NCBI GenBank assembly: GCA_015847255.1 | Contig: JADLZK010012224.1 | Location: 1-64,000, forward strand | Origin: Hyparrhenia diplandra | Taxonomy: Eukaryota > Streptophyta > Magnoliopsida > Poales > Poaceae | Reading direction: 5' to 3' | DNA length: 64,000 nt | Part shown: piece by piece, positions 45,626-59,900 of the stretch | How positions within the stretch are numbered: position 1 is the first letter of the stretch | How the letters are laid out: every line of letters begins with the position of its first letter | Notes under the pieces: generated by a model | Databases searched by the model: none | The model's input: the letters and a program-made list of their open reading frames with translations, nothing else | What the model was told of the DNA's origin: nothing | Program-made: the position numbers and the translations under genes

Positions 45626-48600
45626 TGTAACACCCGTGTTTTGCATCATTTTAAAAATCACTAAAAATTTGAACTTTTTATAATTACAACTAAAACTTGA
45701 TCTATGTTCCGCTAAACCGAAACCCGATTAAAAAAAAAAAAAAAAAAAAAAAAAACACGCATTTCAAAATCCCACCATATAGAAATAGGAAATCTTGTTT
45801 GTTGTTTGTCGAGCTTTATGGTGACCGAAGACTTAAAGGTAAGTACTAGATTTTAGTTATGGAAGTTTAATGTTGCATGAGTAATGATTTACAAATCATC
45901 TCCGGGAATAAAATACCTAAAACTTCGTGTGTACCAAATATATATATTGAATATTTTTATGGCGCGAATAAATAAATAATTATTCTCGACAATAAAAGTC
46001 ATGGGAATATGGGTGTGCTTGTAAGAATATTTATAAAATATATATTACACATGAAATGATAAGATTGGGGAAATAAAAGTGTGTGCACCCATGCGAATAT
46101 TTATACGAGTACAATTGGATAAATATTTTCATGAACATAGATCATGGAAATATACATGTACTTGTATAATTGTTTATAACAAGAATATATACATGTGGCA
46201 CACACAAAATAATAAGGGAGAAGAAATAGGAGGAAGGACAAAAGAAAGAAGAGGAAATGGTAATGGAAAAGAGAAAGGAAATTCGGAAAAAGCCATCGGG
46301 CTCATTCTCTCCCTTTCCCTCCTTTCGGCCCAGCCTCCACCAGCCCTTCTCCTCTCCTCTCTTTCCCATTCACTGAAGCAGGCCGGCCCATTCGAACACA
46401 AGCCCGAGGCGAGGACGATGCCCAGCTCGAGGCCATTGCCGCCGAAGTCGTCGTCTACCTCCGTTCGATACGCCAGCGACGATCTGCAAGACTGATGGCG
46501 ACGAAAGCCGGCTGCTCCCGCCCGTCTTGCCATGGCCGCCGCGTTGGCGAGGGGCAGTGGGGAGCACCACCATCCGCGTCGCCCCTGGCGACTGCCGGAC
46601 AAGGGAGCTACTCACCGCCCGCCGCGGCGTCAACGCCGTGGGGAGTCGGCGAGCCCGGACGAGAGGCCAGGCTGCGGCGGTCTTTGTAGGCGAAGCGAGA
46701 GCAAAGATGCCTCGTGGAGAGGAGTGCACGGGCGCGGGTGGGACACGAGAGCTCGGTGTCGACCGGCCGCCGCCGGCGCCGGTTCAACGCTAAGACGATG
46801 GCGCATGCCGCCATATTAAGACAACGACGGCAGCGTGGACGACGCCGGTCGAAGGAGCGACCCGCCACCGGGCAAGTAACACGCGCGACGGCGGAGCCAC
46901 GCGACACGGAGTACCGGAGGTCCGCGCCGCTCGGAGATGGTCGGAAAATCGTCGTGCCGGCCGGGAGCGCCGCGGCGCCCTCTATAACAGGCCCTCTCGG
47001 GCTCTCGATCGAGCTCGCCCCAACCACTCCCGGCTCACAGAGCTTTAACACGCGGTGCTCGCTCTCTTCCTCCCTCTCCCCCACTCCTCTCCCGCGCAAT
47101 CCAATTCTTCCCAGATCGGGAAGACCGTCGCCGCCGGCAAGTCGAGCTCGCCTCATTGATAGCGCCGCCTCAGTCAAATTGATGGGTCGGTATGTGTCCC
47201 GACCCCTCTCCTTTCAATTCCCCCAAATATGGATCGTTGTAGCGTGTAGCCGGAGGTCCGCACGACGCCGTCGCCGCTGCCGCGCCCGTCCGGCCGCAGC
47301 GATCGAGAAAACGGTACCCGCCACCACCCGGTGCACGCCAGCATAGCCGAGCGGCGCGGCGGTCGGCGAAGCCCCTCGCGGCGAGCTTCAAACAGGGAGC
47401 ACCATTCGGCGAAACTCGGCGAGAGGCGCCGCCGTCGCCAAGAGGCGGACGGGAAGCGGCGGCGTCGGCCGAACCGCCGCGATAACGGCGTCAAGGAAGG
47501 GCCAACGAGGGGCGATGACGTCGCCATTAGTCACTCCCCGTCCTGAACGTTACGGTGACCCCGGCGCCTACGTGGCGTACGATGGCGTCCACGTGGACAC
47601 GTGGCACCCACGTGTATGAACCCCTCCGTGTACACTTAATTAATTGCTATGTACACCCGAGAATTGTACACAGTGTATTAAAAGTAGACATTCCGGTGTC
47701 AGAAAAATTCCCAGAAAATTTGTAAATTCATTATTTGATTTATAGAATTTTATCATGTAATTAGTTCCAATTTTATTACATGATAAAATTATATTATAAT
47801 ATTACCCTAATGATTTAATTAGGGATTAATATTATAAAATCCATATCTTATGCATACTAACTCCGTTTCGCGTGAAACGACTTCCATAATTCATCTAAAA
47901 TCTAGCTCTATGCATCTAACCCATTGCCACCATAATGTTCTATGTTTGTTTTATATGTCATAGTTCAAGCTAGGGTTTATTAGAATCGACGACGAGTTTA
48001 GGAGCTTCCGTTCGGAGCAAAGCTAGGAATGTTCGACGCCAGTGCCGATCAGTAAGAACATCCGAGGCAAGTCCTTACCCCCTTAATCATGACCTTAATA
48101 TGATAATAAATGATGACATAATATGACTAAGTAAGATCGATGTAACTTTTGGGTAATAAAGTGAACCATCCAACAAAAGGTGAGTGGTGATTGTCTACAT
48201 GGAGGTGGACTAATCACAATCGGGGATGAATCCCGCGGAGAGATGCTGCTCGCCTCCCTAAGGACCGGTTCATAGACCTTCTACCTAGTATAATATTACG
48301 CATACGACCACATGCCGTAATGGGGCGCTTTTGATTCCACACCCGTTGGGTTGAGGGTATAATTGGAGCCAAGGTGGTAGGAGTAGGCAAAGCGACCTAT
48401 TGGGAGCGAGACATGGGGAGAGTGGCCCCATGGTCCGGTTGGCGTGGATCTTTGGCGATCTTCCACGTAAGTGTTTGGGCGCGATGGCGCAGTGCTAGAG
48501 GCACATATTGATGATTTGAGATTGAGAGTGGTGTTGGCGGTATAGGTTGGGTAATTAGGTATTACGTAAAGCCCCGTGGTGATTTGGTATCACCATATTG

Positions 48601-49433
48601 TCTAGGGTGATCATGCGTCATCCTTGGGTGGCGTGTTATCCTTCCAACCCCCGAGAAGTCGTGGTAAAGATTATACCGATATACCTAGGAGGCATCCAAG
48701 CGGTACGGATCTCGTTAGGGCCTGTCTAAGCCAAGTCGCGGTGGTAAGGGCGGTGTCTATCGTGTGGGGAAAAAGTGTACAACCTCTGCAGAGTTAATTG
48801 AATCTATTCGAATAGCCACGTCCTTGGAATGGGCAAGTGCTGGGGCGAACATCTATGATTAGATATACATTTTGATGATGACTAACATGTGGTGTCATGA
48901 CGGTGGTGATGACATGAGATAAACCGGGGAACTAGCGAGGCGATTTTTTTAGAGACTCGCTAGGGCCCAAACCCTTAATAATTACAACCCCCTGGTTGGG
49001 ACTTGCCGAAGTACGTTTGTACTCACCCCTCTATTTTACGGATATCGGCATATTCGAAGGTAAGGTCATTTGTCGAAGTAGGAGACCCACGGCGTAGAAG
49101 TTTACAAGGCGTTGCTTAGGAGAAAGGCGTAGAAGTCCGGGAATTCCATCCGCGCTCAAGTTGCACGTGGAACATGGAGTTGTGCCCGGGCGGTCTAGCA
49201 CTCTAGTAGACCCGTCACGCGGATAAACCACTGCTTCACGAGTTGGCTACTCGATCAATATAATCCAGTGGTGTCTTCAACACATTTGTAAAAGTACATC
49301 TATCCTATGTCAATATATGCTCGAATAGTTCATCTATAACTGATTTCCATTATCGTGACTCGATAACGTATTGGTAGCGTGATCCCGGCGCCAATACGCG
49401 AGATTAAAAGTCCCATTAAAAGTGGGGCGTGGC
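45626..49433 (+). mobile_element. Solo LTR of the LARD-like family
   Basis: A 3.8 kb LTR beginning TGTAACACCCGTG and ending GTGGGGCGTGGC, homologous along its length to 49773-53513 and 56916-60666 but more diverged. It interrupts the host gag start: removing it rejoins ATGGCTGGTCGT to GATACCGTC, reading MAGRDTVNVV. The last base of the LTR and the expected GTCGT duplication are missing on the right, so about 6 bp was lost. A TATA-like TATAACA is at about 46983. Confidence 0.85.
47747..47789. repeat. Conserved inverted repeat in LARD LTR (solo copy)
   Basis: ATTTTATCATGTAAT (47747-47761) and ATTACATGATAAAAT (47775-47789) are perfect reverse complements around 13 bp. The same hairpin is at 51862-51904 and 59019-59061. 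A second stem, CCCTAAT...ATTAGGG, follows directly in all copies. Confidence 0.8.
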
Positions 49434-49767
49434 GATACCGTCAACGTCGTCGGCGAACTCCCAAGAACGACAACGCGACAACAACAACCGTGATGCGTTC
49501 TCGAAGGTTTGGGAGAACAACTTCGCCAAATTCAAGAGCGACTAGAGCGTCTTGAAGCTGGCCGGTCGCGAACCACGTCATCAAGAAGGTCTTTGGTCAT
49601 GAGGGAGTTCATCGCGCGTGCACATCGGCGCTTCCAAAACAACTCTAGCAATGAAGATGATGATGGTATAAATCCTTTTGCTAATCCTCATGATAATTCT
49701 AGTGATGAGGAGGATATTCGTTCTCAAAATTCTGTTGGCAATCATCGAAACAATTTTCATCTACGTG
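49434..49767 (+). pseudogene. Gag N-terminal piece between two insertions
   Basis: This segment belongs to the gag of the element with 0.49 kb LTRs. It reads GEQLRQIQERLERLEAG (coiled-coil-like), MREFIARAHRRFQNN, an acidic stretch, and NHRNNFHLRVD, then is cut by the LARD insertion. The frame matches the ATG at 45614, but an early TGA follows QQQP. Gag resumes at 60672. Confidence 0.75.
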
Positions 49768-51079
49768 TTGATTGTAACACCCGTGTTTTTGCATCATTTT
49801 AAAAATCACTAAAAAATTTGAACTTTTTATAATTGCAACTAAAACTTGAGTTATTTTTAAGCTAAACCGAAACCCTGCTTTTGAAAACCACTGCATTCAA
49901 CCCTCACCATCTAGAATATTAGGTTTCCTTGTTTGTTACTTGTCGAACTTTATGGTCGCTGAAGGATGCAAGGTAAGTTTTAGATTTATTTATGGAAGAA
50001 TAATGTTGCATGAGTAATGATTTACAAATCATCTCGGGAATAAAAAAATACGAAACTCGTGTGTACCAAATATATATTGAATATTTTATGAGCACAACAA
50101 ATAAATATCCTTGACAATAAAGTCATAGAGATACAAAAGTGCTTGAGAAAATATTTATAAAATATATATATATGTCATACACGAAATAATGAGAGAGAGG
50201 ATATGTGTGTATATACATATATGTCTAATTATACAAGTACCCTTGGATAAATATTTTTCCATGAATTAAAGTCATGGGAAAACATGAGAGCTTGTATGAA
50301 TATTGATGACATATAATTGTGTACACATAACATAGGGGAAAAAGAATAAAGGAAGAAAGGAGAAATAGGAAAGGAGAAAAGAAATGAAATGAGCCATGAG
50401 CTCCTTCCTTCCCCTCCTCCTTTTTCTCGGCCAAACAACGGCCCTCCTCTTCTCTCCTCCCACGCGCGAGCCCGGCGGCCGGCCCATCGGCATCGATGAA
50501 AACCGAGCCTAGCTCGCTCCCTTCCCTCCTCCTTCGACGGCGGGTGGGGACCGCCGACGACCGTCTTCTTCACGGAGACGCCCGACGACCGCCACAGTGT
50601 TTTGCGGACCCGGCCTCCTCCCGTCGTGCGTGCCGGTAACGGCGACTCAGCCTGGCGGGCCGCTCTCCGCGCCACGAGCGAATCCGTCCGTGGCGGAGCG
50701 GCTCAGCCGTCCTTCGCCCGCGTCAGCGGCGACGGCGGATAACAATCCGCGGTGAGTGGCGCGCCGGGCGACGAGAGCAGCGGCCGGCTCTGCGAGGAAG
50801 CCATCGCTGCGCGTTCGTTTGTCTCTCGCCCGGCGTGCGCGGCGGGCGCCCCTTCAACATGAGAGCGGCGGGGCCCACGCACCTCTCGCGGGCGGCGGTC
50901 ATGGCGGCGGATGGCCCGCTGCGTTGGACGGGCGGCGACTCGGCGGCAGCTCACGCCGAGGCAAGCGCGGCGCGTCCGGCTCACGGGCACTAGCTCCGGC
51001 CCACGGCGCAAGGAGCCATGCCGGAAAATATCGGGAGTGGAGAAAGCGATCTGGCCGACGGGAGCTCCATGGCGGCGCC

Positions 51080-51087
51080 TATAAATA
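51080..51087 (+). promoter_or_regulatory. TATA box in left LARD LTR
   Basis: TATAAATA preceded by GGCGGCGCC and followed by GGCCTCGCCGACC. The right LTR has the same box at 58228-58235. It is the best candidate for the retroelement's start of transcription, about 1.3 kb into the LTR. Confidence 0.6.
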
Positions 51088-53513
51088 GGCCTCGCCGACC
51101 CTCAAACGAGCTCGCCCGCCTCGATGAGCTCCGCTGCGCCTGGAACACGTGGTGCTCACGTAGCTTTCCCTCTCCTTTCCCTCTCCGGGCCGGAACCGAG
51201 TTCCCCCAACTCGAGTCATGCCGCCGGAGAAGAAGCGGGCCCAGTCTAGGAGGTCGTCGTCGGTCGATTGGTTGTGTGGTACGCCCGCCCACTCGTTCTC
51301 TTTCAATTCCCCTCCTTTTCCCTCGCATTTGCACTATGCCATTTATTTCTGGCGCAGGGCGCCGGTGGCCGGGGGAACCCGAAAGCCGCCCGCCGAGGGA
51401 AGCGAGCCTCCCCGTCGCGACGACCGCCACCATCAGTAAGGAATGGCGATGGGTACAGAATGAATTTCTCGCGGGCGAGCACCGGAAGTGGCGAAACCGT
51501 TTCGGCGAGATCTCGGCGAAGCGCGCCGTCGGGAAGTGGCGGACGGGAGCGTCCCAGCGACACCCGTCCGCGTCACGATACGGCGTCGGGCGGGAGGAAT
51601 CACGGGGTGCCGCGTCGCCCCCTCTGGTTCCCTTCCGTCCACGGCCCGTTAGGGCAACCACTTTATACACGCGTGGCGCTGACGTGTCATCCACCGTGGC
51701 GCCCACGTGGAACCACGTGGCACCCACGTGTGTAGATGCCCTCCCGTGTACACTTTGTAAAATGCTACGTGCACCGAGAATTGTACACGTAAGTTTATAA
51801 AAATACTTTCCGTGTCGAGAAAAAATTAGAAAATTTGTAAATTCATTATTTGATTTATAGAATTTTATCATGTAATTAGTTCCAATATTATTACATGATA
51901 AAATTATATTATAATATTACCTAATGATTTAATTAGGGATTAATATTATAAAATCCATATCTCATGCAATTTAACTCCGTTTCACGTGAAAGCGACTTCC
52001 ATAATTCATCTAAAATCTAGCTCTATGCATCTAACCTATTGCCACCATAATGTCCTATGTTTGTTTTATATGTCATAGTTCAAGCTAGGGTTTATCGCCA
52101 TTCGCAAGTAGATTCGATGACCCGATTAGGAGCTTCCATCCGAGGAACACTAGAGACGCCGACGCCGTGCCGACTCGTAAGAACCTCCTGGCAAGTCCTT
52201 ACCCCCCTTAATCATGACCTTAATATGATAATAAATGATGACATAAAATGACTAAGTAAGATCGATGTAACCTCGAGTAATAAAGTGAACCCTCCAACAA
52301 AAAGGTGAGTGGTGATTGTCTACATGGAGGTGGACTAATCACAATCGGGGATGAATCCCGCGGAGAGATGCTCGCCTCCCTAAGGACCCAGGTTCATAGA
52401 CCTTCTACCTAGTATAATATTACGTGACGTGACACACAGAGATGGGACGGCTTGATTTCACACCCCGTTGGGTTGAGGGTATAATTGGAGCCAAGGTGGC
52501 CGGAGTAGGCAAACGACCTATTGGGGGCGGAGACATGGGGAGAGTGGCCCCATGGTCCGGTTGGCGTGGATCTTTGAGTGGTCTTCCACGTAAGTGTTTG
52601 GGCTTGATGGCGCAGCAGTGCTAGAGGCACATATTGATGATTGAGAGTGGTGTTGACGGTATAGGTTGGGTAATAAGGTATTACAGTAAAGCCGCGGGTG
52701 ATTTGGTATCACCGTATTGTCTAGGGTGATGCGTCATCTTAGGGTGGCGTGTTATCCTTCCAACCCCTGAGAAGTCGTGGTAAAGATTATACCGATATAC
52801 CTAGGAGGCATCCAAGCGGGTACGGAATCTCGTGGGACCACCTTTGACCAGTCGTACGTGGGAGAAGATGGCCCCTCGTGTGGGGAAAAGTGTACAACCT
52901 CTGCAGAGTTAATTGAATCTATTCGAATAGCCACGTCCTTGGAATGGGCAAGTGCTAGGACGAACATCTATGATTAGATATACATTTTGATGATGACTAA
53001 CATGTGGTGTCATGGCGGCGGTGATGACATGAGATAAACAGGGAACTAGCGAGAGCGATTTTTAGAGACTTCTGCTAGGGCCCAAACCCTTAATAATTAC
53101 AACCCCCGGTTGGGACTTCCGAGCACGTTTGTACTCACCCCTCTATTTTTTTACGATATCGGCACATGTGAAGGTAAGATCGATGGCGAGGTAGAGGATA
53201 GCGTATCGTAGGAGTTCGAGAGGTGTTTAGGAGAAGGGCGTTGAAGCCCAGATTTCATCCATGCACAAGTGCGCTTGTGGAGTGCGAGGCGGTGTCATAG
53301 TTAATCCACCGCTTCTCGGTTGGCCAACTCGATATTGCAACCCGACATGGTGACCCCTTCGCCGCCCTTTGTAAGCCCCTTTCTATCCTATATTTCTATA
53401 GCTCGGTTTGCTATTAATTCTGTTTACCATTAAGCGTACTAACAGGCGTGTTTGTGGCGTGATCCCGGCGCAAACACGTGTGATTAACGACCCATTGAAA
53501 GTGGGGCGTGGCA

Positions 53514-56500
53514 GTGGTATCGAGCCGAGCTTGTCCATAGGATGAAATTTGGGATAATGTAATTATAACTCCACATCGGGATGACTACTTTTAAAAAAAA
53601 TTGTTGCTCTGGGACGCCTTACTATAATAGTTCGTATATTGCGGGGCGAGGACAACCTCGAAACTCTTGCAACAATGGACTAGTAAGGATGATCTCAAGC
53701 GGACTGCTGAATAAATGAGAGTTTCTACAACTCCCCTCGGAGATACTAAAGTGCCTAGGATACCTTGGCTTTCCTCGATATTAAAATCGAGAGTTTCATG
53801 AAGACCAGGTACCGAAGTGCTTAGCAAACTCGCATGTTCTAAAGCCCCAACAGGAAGGATTCAATTGCTATACAGTGGGCCAACTGGAAATGCATAGAAC
53901 ATCCGAACACCTAAGTGGGCGCTAATATGATGTGCAAATAGAATCTCCATAAGGCATATAGTCCAAGCAGCAAAAAGTAGCAAAATCCTTTAGCAAGCTT
54001 GTTGTGCAAGCAGAGTCTTAGCATTAGTCGCTAAGCATTCGCTCGCAGTCATAGATGCCTAGGCTTCAATGCCTTTAGTAGATGCAAAGTCGCGCAATAA
54101 TCATCATGGAAGTCGCCACGTGTGGTGCGACCATGTACCATCTATGAGACTGACCTGTGATGAGACCTATTGACGCGCTTTGATTGTTTAGTATAATGTA
54201 TTGTTCCTTTTTCAATCCTACGGAAAAACTTCTCATTTATTACTACCTTACGGTAATGAATGGAAGAAAATTCGATAGGATCGGTGAACGCGTCTTTGAA
54301 AATTTCCCCAAAGTCACGAGTAATAAGACAAGTTTCACATAAACTTAGTTCGCCGTGACACACATTTTAAATGACGTTTCACACGAGGTAAGTTTGTGTT
54401 GTCCTTAGACACCCGTGTTACTAGGATACCCCAAAGCCTATCCTTACCTAAAATGCTTGCTTTCCCCTCATCCTTAGTTAGGTAGACCCTATCGTATCTT
54501 GTGCTTTTCCTTCCACCCCCTCTCTAGTCCAAATAGATTAGGAACTAACCTGCGGGAACATGGCGACAACAAGTGGACTCCACGATTGTAGCCGTTGAAC
54601 CACACCGGTGTTCTTCCCTACGGCCCGTCACACGCGGTCGCCTCGGTGTTCTTTGTGACCGACGACCGTGCAACATTGCCCGACATCTTTGTCACCTCAA
54701 TGTCGAAAGTTTGCCGATCTTCTTTACCACGACCCCCAAACCACGACCAAGCGAATCCGGCGAAGACAACCTGCAGAAGATCAAGTGACAACCCGATTAC
54801 CGATAATACAAGCGAGGCGAAGATCGGCGTTTGCAAGCGAAGATAACGGAGGACTACGATGTCGAAGGCAGGTCATCAAGCCCATAAAAAGATCTGCGCC
54901 CAATAGCAAATAGATGCCTCGAAGCATCTGAAATGTCAAGAAGAAGTATGCCGAGCAATAGAGAGGACACAGTCTCCACTATAGGGAATCCAGAGCCAAG
55001 ACCACGGAGTCCCTAACCACACCACTATTGCAAGGTCAATGAATACGGAGACTCACTCCCGTTCCTTCCACCACACACCACAACCGCAATACCGGTGACC
55101 AAGCTTCTCCCGAAGCCATCACCCTCGACCCATTATAAAAAGAGCACCATCATCGCTCTCACCACCATCCCACTCCAAACATTCCACTTGCTAGCCTCCA
55201 TCTTTCACCCTCTACCATCACGCTCTTTGTCATCCACTCGCCAAGAACCACCTCAAACATAGCCACAAATGGCGGCACTTGGGTTAGCGAGCCGGTGCAT
55301 CAACACCCCCTGGATTTCCCCAACTTCTCTACCGGACCGCACGTAACCTTGGCATCCGCGGAACCCCCCGAGTATGAGGGTAGCGAGTATGAAGAGCGGC
55401 ACCCATCGGCCGAAGTCACCGTCTACATCGCCAAGAGTCGAGACTACCCGCCCTCGCGACCGGAGTGTGACCACCATTGGTTTTCACTTTCCGACACCTA
55501 CCAAGGTGTCGCCGCAAGTCACTCCACCGCCTTTGCGGATATATGAGGGGAGCCCATCGCCCGTACCCCATGAGGCACCTACCACCCGAAGGGAAGAATC
55601 ACCCTTTGGATTGCTCGCCTAGAGGGCGTTCGAGGTCCACAAGGCAGCCCCCGTCATCACGCACCTGCTATCCTATACGCTCGCTCTTGATGAGCGCGAC
55701 CCGCCGGGTTTCTTGCCATAAGGAGCACGATTCGCCGAGCGAGCGGCGGAGAGCTTCGTTCAACGACTCCGAGCGAGCACGCACACGCCAAGGGAGCAAG
55801 TCGCCCACGGCGTCTCGCCGGGAGGCTACACTTGCCGAGACCCTGAAGGCCATCCAAGAGCGACACGTCCGAGAACTAAGGGACACCAACATCGCCTTCC
55901 AATCAAGACGCGAGAAGGCGCGCTACGGCCCGGGCGCGAACCGGCAACTACGAAGGGATGTTCGTCAATCCCTTCACAAGAAGAAGGACGGACTCCACCG
56001 GGCCGCCATCCCGAGAAGACCGACAACCGAAGCACCCCCGCAACTCGGTCAAGCACCACCGAGAGAAGAAGCCCCCGGCCACGAGCCAAGTATGGGACCC
56101 GGAAGGCGGAAGCGAGAGGCCAAGATGACCGATGCCATAGAACCACTACCCCCAAGGGAGGTGTAACCGTAGAGTAGCATTCCCTTTCGCTCTACGGTTG
56201 TACTCCCCTTGTAGTAATCAAGAACATTGTGTTTAATCCACGATCCAAACGCGAGCATCGACGAAGAAAGATTGACGGGTGTCTAAGTTCAAAATCCACG
56301 AGCAAATGATAAGCGAGAAAAATTTTCTAAGTGGGGGTAGTACTATGTGCAAAAGAAGAAAATAAAATACCGGGCGAAAATCGGGAAGGAGAAAGAATCA
56401 AATGGGCGAAAAAAAAATAGAAATGGGCTAAGATGATATAATAAGGTGCAAATGAGAAGACTTAGGATTTCAAACAAAATGGAATCTCAAGTTCACGATG

Positions 56501-56915
56501 ATTTGTTACTCGAAGACACCGACATGAAGAAGGATACACCGAGAAGACCGCAAAGGAACAAGCTAGAGGACGCAGACACGAGAAGACACTAGTAGGCCAG
56601 GAGACATTAGAGGAATAAATCCTCTAAGTGGGGTAGCCGCCGAGAAGACCGAAGACTACGAAGAGGCGAGAGGCAAGACCAAGAAGATGGGGTAAAAGCG
56701 ATGTCGTCAATAGCGAAAGCATGCCCTCCACGGTGTCGTGTTACCCTGAAGACAGAGTAGCACGATAATCGTAGAGGTTCGACAAAAACAGACTGTAAGC
56801 AATGGAAAGTTTTTTTTTCCCTCTCTCTATCTCTACCTTTAGGCCTCAAATTAGGACCTTCACTCACGTAGACTAGGAATCTCGGGGGACGAGATTCATC
56901 TAAGTGGGGTAGATT
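53514..56915 (+). other. Interior of the LARD-like element, largely non-coding
   Basis: It runs from the primer-binding site to the purine tract. The only long frame is 55477-56166 (229 codons), rich in Arg, Ser, Pro and Glu, with the helical segment ETLKAIQERHVRELRD. It has no zinc knuckle, protease or polymerase motif and could be chance in GC-rich DNA or a worn gag. About 53514-54540 is AT-balanced with short frames only. Confidence 0.6.
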
Positions 56916-59900
56916 TGTAACACCCGTGTTTTTGCATCATTTTAAAAATCACTAAAAATTTGAACTTTTTATAATTGCAACTAAAACTTGAGTTATTTTC
57001 CGCTAAACCAAAACCCACCTTTGAAAACCACGCATTCAACCCTCACCATCTAGAATATTAGGTTTCCTTGTTTGTTACTTGTCGAACTTTATGGTCGCGA
57101 AGGATGCAAGGTAAGTTTTAGATTTATTTATGGAAGAATAATGTTGCATGAGTAATGATTTACAAATCATCTCCGGGAATAAAAAATATAGAAAACTCGT
57201 GTGTACCAAATATATATTGAATATTTTTATGAGCACAACAAATAAATATCCTTGACAATAAAGTCATAGAGATACAAAAGTGCTTGAGAAAATATTTATA
57301 AAATATATATATATGTCATACACGAAATAATGAGAGAGAGGATATGTGTGTATATACATATATGTCTAATTATACAAGTACCCTTGGATAAATATTTTTC
57401 CATGAATTAAAGTCATGGGAAAACATGAGAGCTTGTATGAATATTGATGACATATAATTGTGTACACATAACATAGGGGGAAAAAGAATAAAGGAAGAAA
57501 GGAGAAATAGGAAAGGAGAAAAGAAATCAGAAATGAGCCATGAGCTCCTTCCTTCCCCTCCTCCTTTTCTCGGCCCAGCAACGGCCCTCCTCTTCTCCTC
57601 CCACGCGAGCCCGGCGGGCGGCCCATCGGCATCGATGAAAACCGAGCCTAGCTTCGCTCCCCTTCCCTCCTCCGCCGGCGGCGGGTGGGGCCGTAGCCGA
57701 CGACCGTCTTCTTCACAGGCGCCGACTCGCCACGGTGTTGCGGACCCGGCTGCCTCCCTGTCGTGCGGCGGTAACGGCGACTCAAGCCGGCGGCCGGCTC
57801 ACAGCGCCACTGAGCCGTCCGCGTCAAGCGGAGCCCGGCTCGCGCGTCCTCGCCGTGGCGTCAGCGGCGGCGATAACGCGATCCTGCCGGTGAGTGGCAG
57901 CGCGCCCGACGACGAGGAGCAACCGGCCGGCCTCTGCGGGAAGCCATCTTGCGTTCATTTGTCTCCTCTCGCCCGGCGGCGCGCGGGGCGCCCTTCAACA
58001 TGAAGCGGGGCACGCACCTCACTCGGGCGGGGCGATCATGGCGGCGGCGGCACGGCTAGCGTGGGCGGCCAGCGACTTCGGCGGCCGACTCACGCCCCCG
58101 AGGCAAGCGTAAGCGCGTCCGGCTCACGGAGCACTAGCTCCCGGTCCCGCAGCGCACAAAGGCCATGTCGGAAAATATCGGGAGTGGAGGAAGCGATCTC
58201 GCCGGCCGGGAGCTCCATGGCCGCGCCTATAAATAGGCCTCGCCGACCCTCAAAACGAGCTCGCCCCGCCTCGATGAGCTCCGCTGCGCTGGAACACGTG
58301 GTGCTCACCGTAGCTTTCCCTCTCCTTTCCCCTGTTTTTGGGAATCCGAGTTCCCCCAACTCGGGGAGTCCGCGCCAGCCGGAGAAGGAAGCGGGCCCCA
58401 TTGTCTAGGGAGGTCGTCGTCGGTCGATTGGTTGTGTGGTACGCCCCGCCCACTCGTTCTCTTTCAATTCCCCTCCTTTTCCCTCGCATTTTGCACTATG
58501 TACAGACGCCGGGCGCCGGGTCGCCGGCGCCGCCGGGCCGCGACGCCGCCGAGAGGAAGCGAGCCTCCCCCCCCGCCCGACCGCCACCATCGAGTAAAGG
58601 GGAATGACGATGGGTACAGAATGAGCCCCTCGCGGCGAGCAATCAAAGTGAAGGAAACCGTTTCGGCGAGATCTCGGCGGCGCCGCCGTCGGGAAGTGGC
58701 GGACGGGGAACGCCCAACGACACCGCCACGATGCGGCGGCGTCGGGCAAGGACCAATCACGGGGTGCCACGCCGCCCCTACCGTTCCCTTCCGTCCACGG
58801 CCGTTAGGGCAACCACTTTATACACGTGGCGCTGACGTGTCATCCACCGTGGCGTCCACGTGGAACCACGTGGCACCCACGCGTGTAGATGCCCTCCTGT
58901 GTACACTTTGTAAAATGCTACGTGCACCCGAGAATTGTACCACGTAAGTTTATAAAAAATACTTTCCGTGTCGGAAAAATTCCCAGAAAATTTGTAAATT
59001 CATTATTTGATTTATAGAATTTTATCATGTAATTAGTTCCAATATTATTACATGATAAAATTATATTATAATATTACCCTAATGATTTAATTAGGGATTA
59101 ATATTATAAAATCCATATCTCATGCAATTTAACTCCGTTTCACGTGAAACGACTTCCATAATTCATCTAAAATCTAGCTCTATGCATCTAACCTATTGCC
59201 ACCATAATGTCCTATGTTTGTTTTATATGTCATAGTTCAAGCTAGGGTTTATCGCCATTCGCAAGTAGATTCGATGACCCGATTAGGAGCTTCCATCCAG
59301 GAACACTAGAGACGCTCGACGCCGTGCCGACTCGTAAGAACCTCCCAGGCAAGTCCTTACCCCCTTAATCATGACCTTAATATGATAATAAATGATGACA
59401 TAAAATGACTAAGTAAGATCGATGTAACCGAGTAATAAAGTGAACCCTCCAACAAAAAGGTGAGTGGTGATTGTCTACATGGAGGTGGACTAATCACAAT
59501 CGGGGATGAATCCCGCGGAGAGATGCTTGCCTCCCTAAGGACCGGTTCATAGACCTTCTACCTAGTATAATATTACGTCTGACCACCACGCGTAGAGATG
59601 GGACGGCTTGATTTCACACCCGTTGGGTTGAGGTATAATTGGAGCCAAGGTGGCCGGAGTAGGCAAACGACCTATTGGGAGCGAGACATGGGGAGAGTGG
59701 CCCCATGGTCGGTTGGCGTGGATCTTTGAGTGGTCTTCCACGTAAGTGTTTGGGCTTGATGGCGCGGTGCTAGAGGCACATATTGATGATTGAGAGTGGT
59801 GTTGGCGGTATAGGTTGGGTAATAAGGTATTACCTGTAAAGCCACATGGTGATTTGGTATCACCGTATTGTCTAGGGTGATGCGTCATCTTAGGGTGGCG

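Noticed and set aside
46608..47346. Long frames on both strands in the solo LTR.
   Set aside because: Same cause as in the other LTRs: GC-rich, mutually overlapping, not conserved.
50990..51871. 293-codon and overlapping 260-codon frames in the LARD LTR.
   Set aside because: Both strands are open because of GC-rich composition. The frames are not kept in the sister LTRs, where indels break them.
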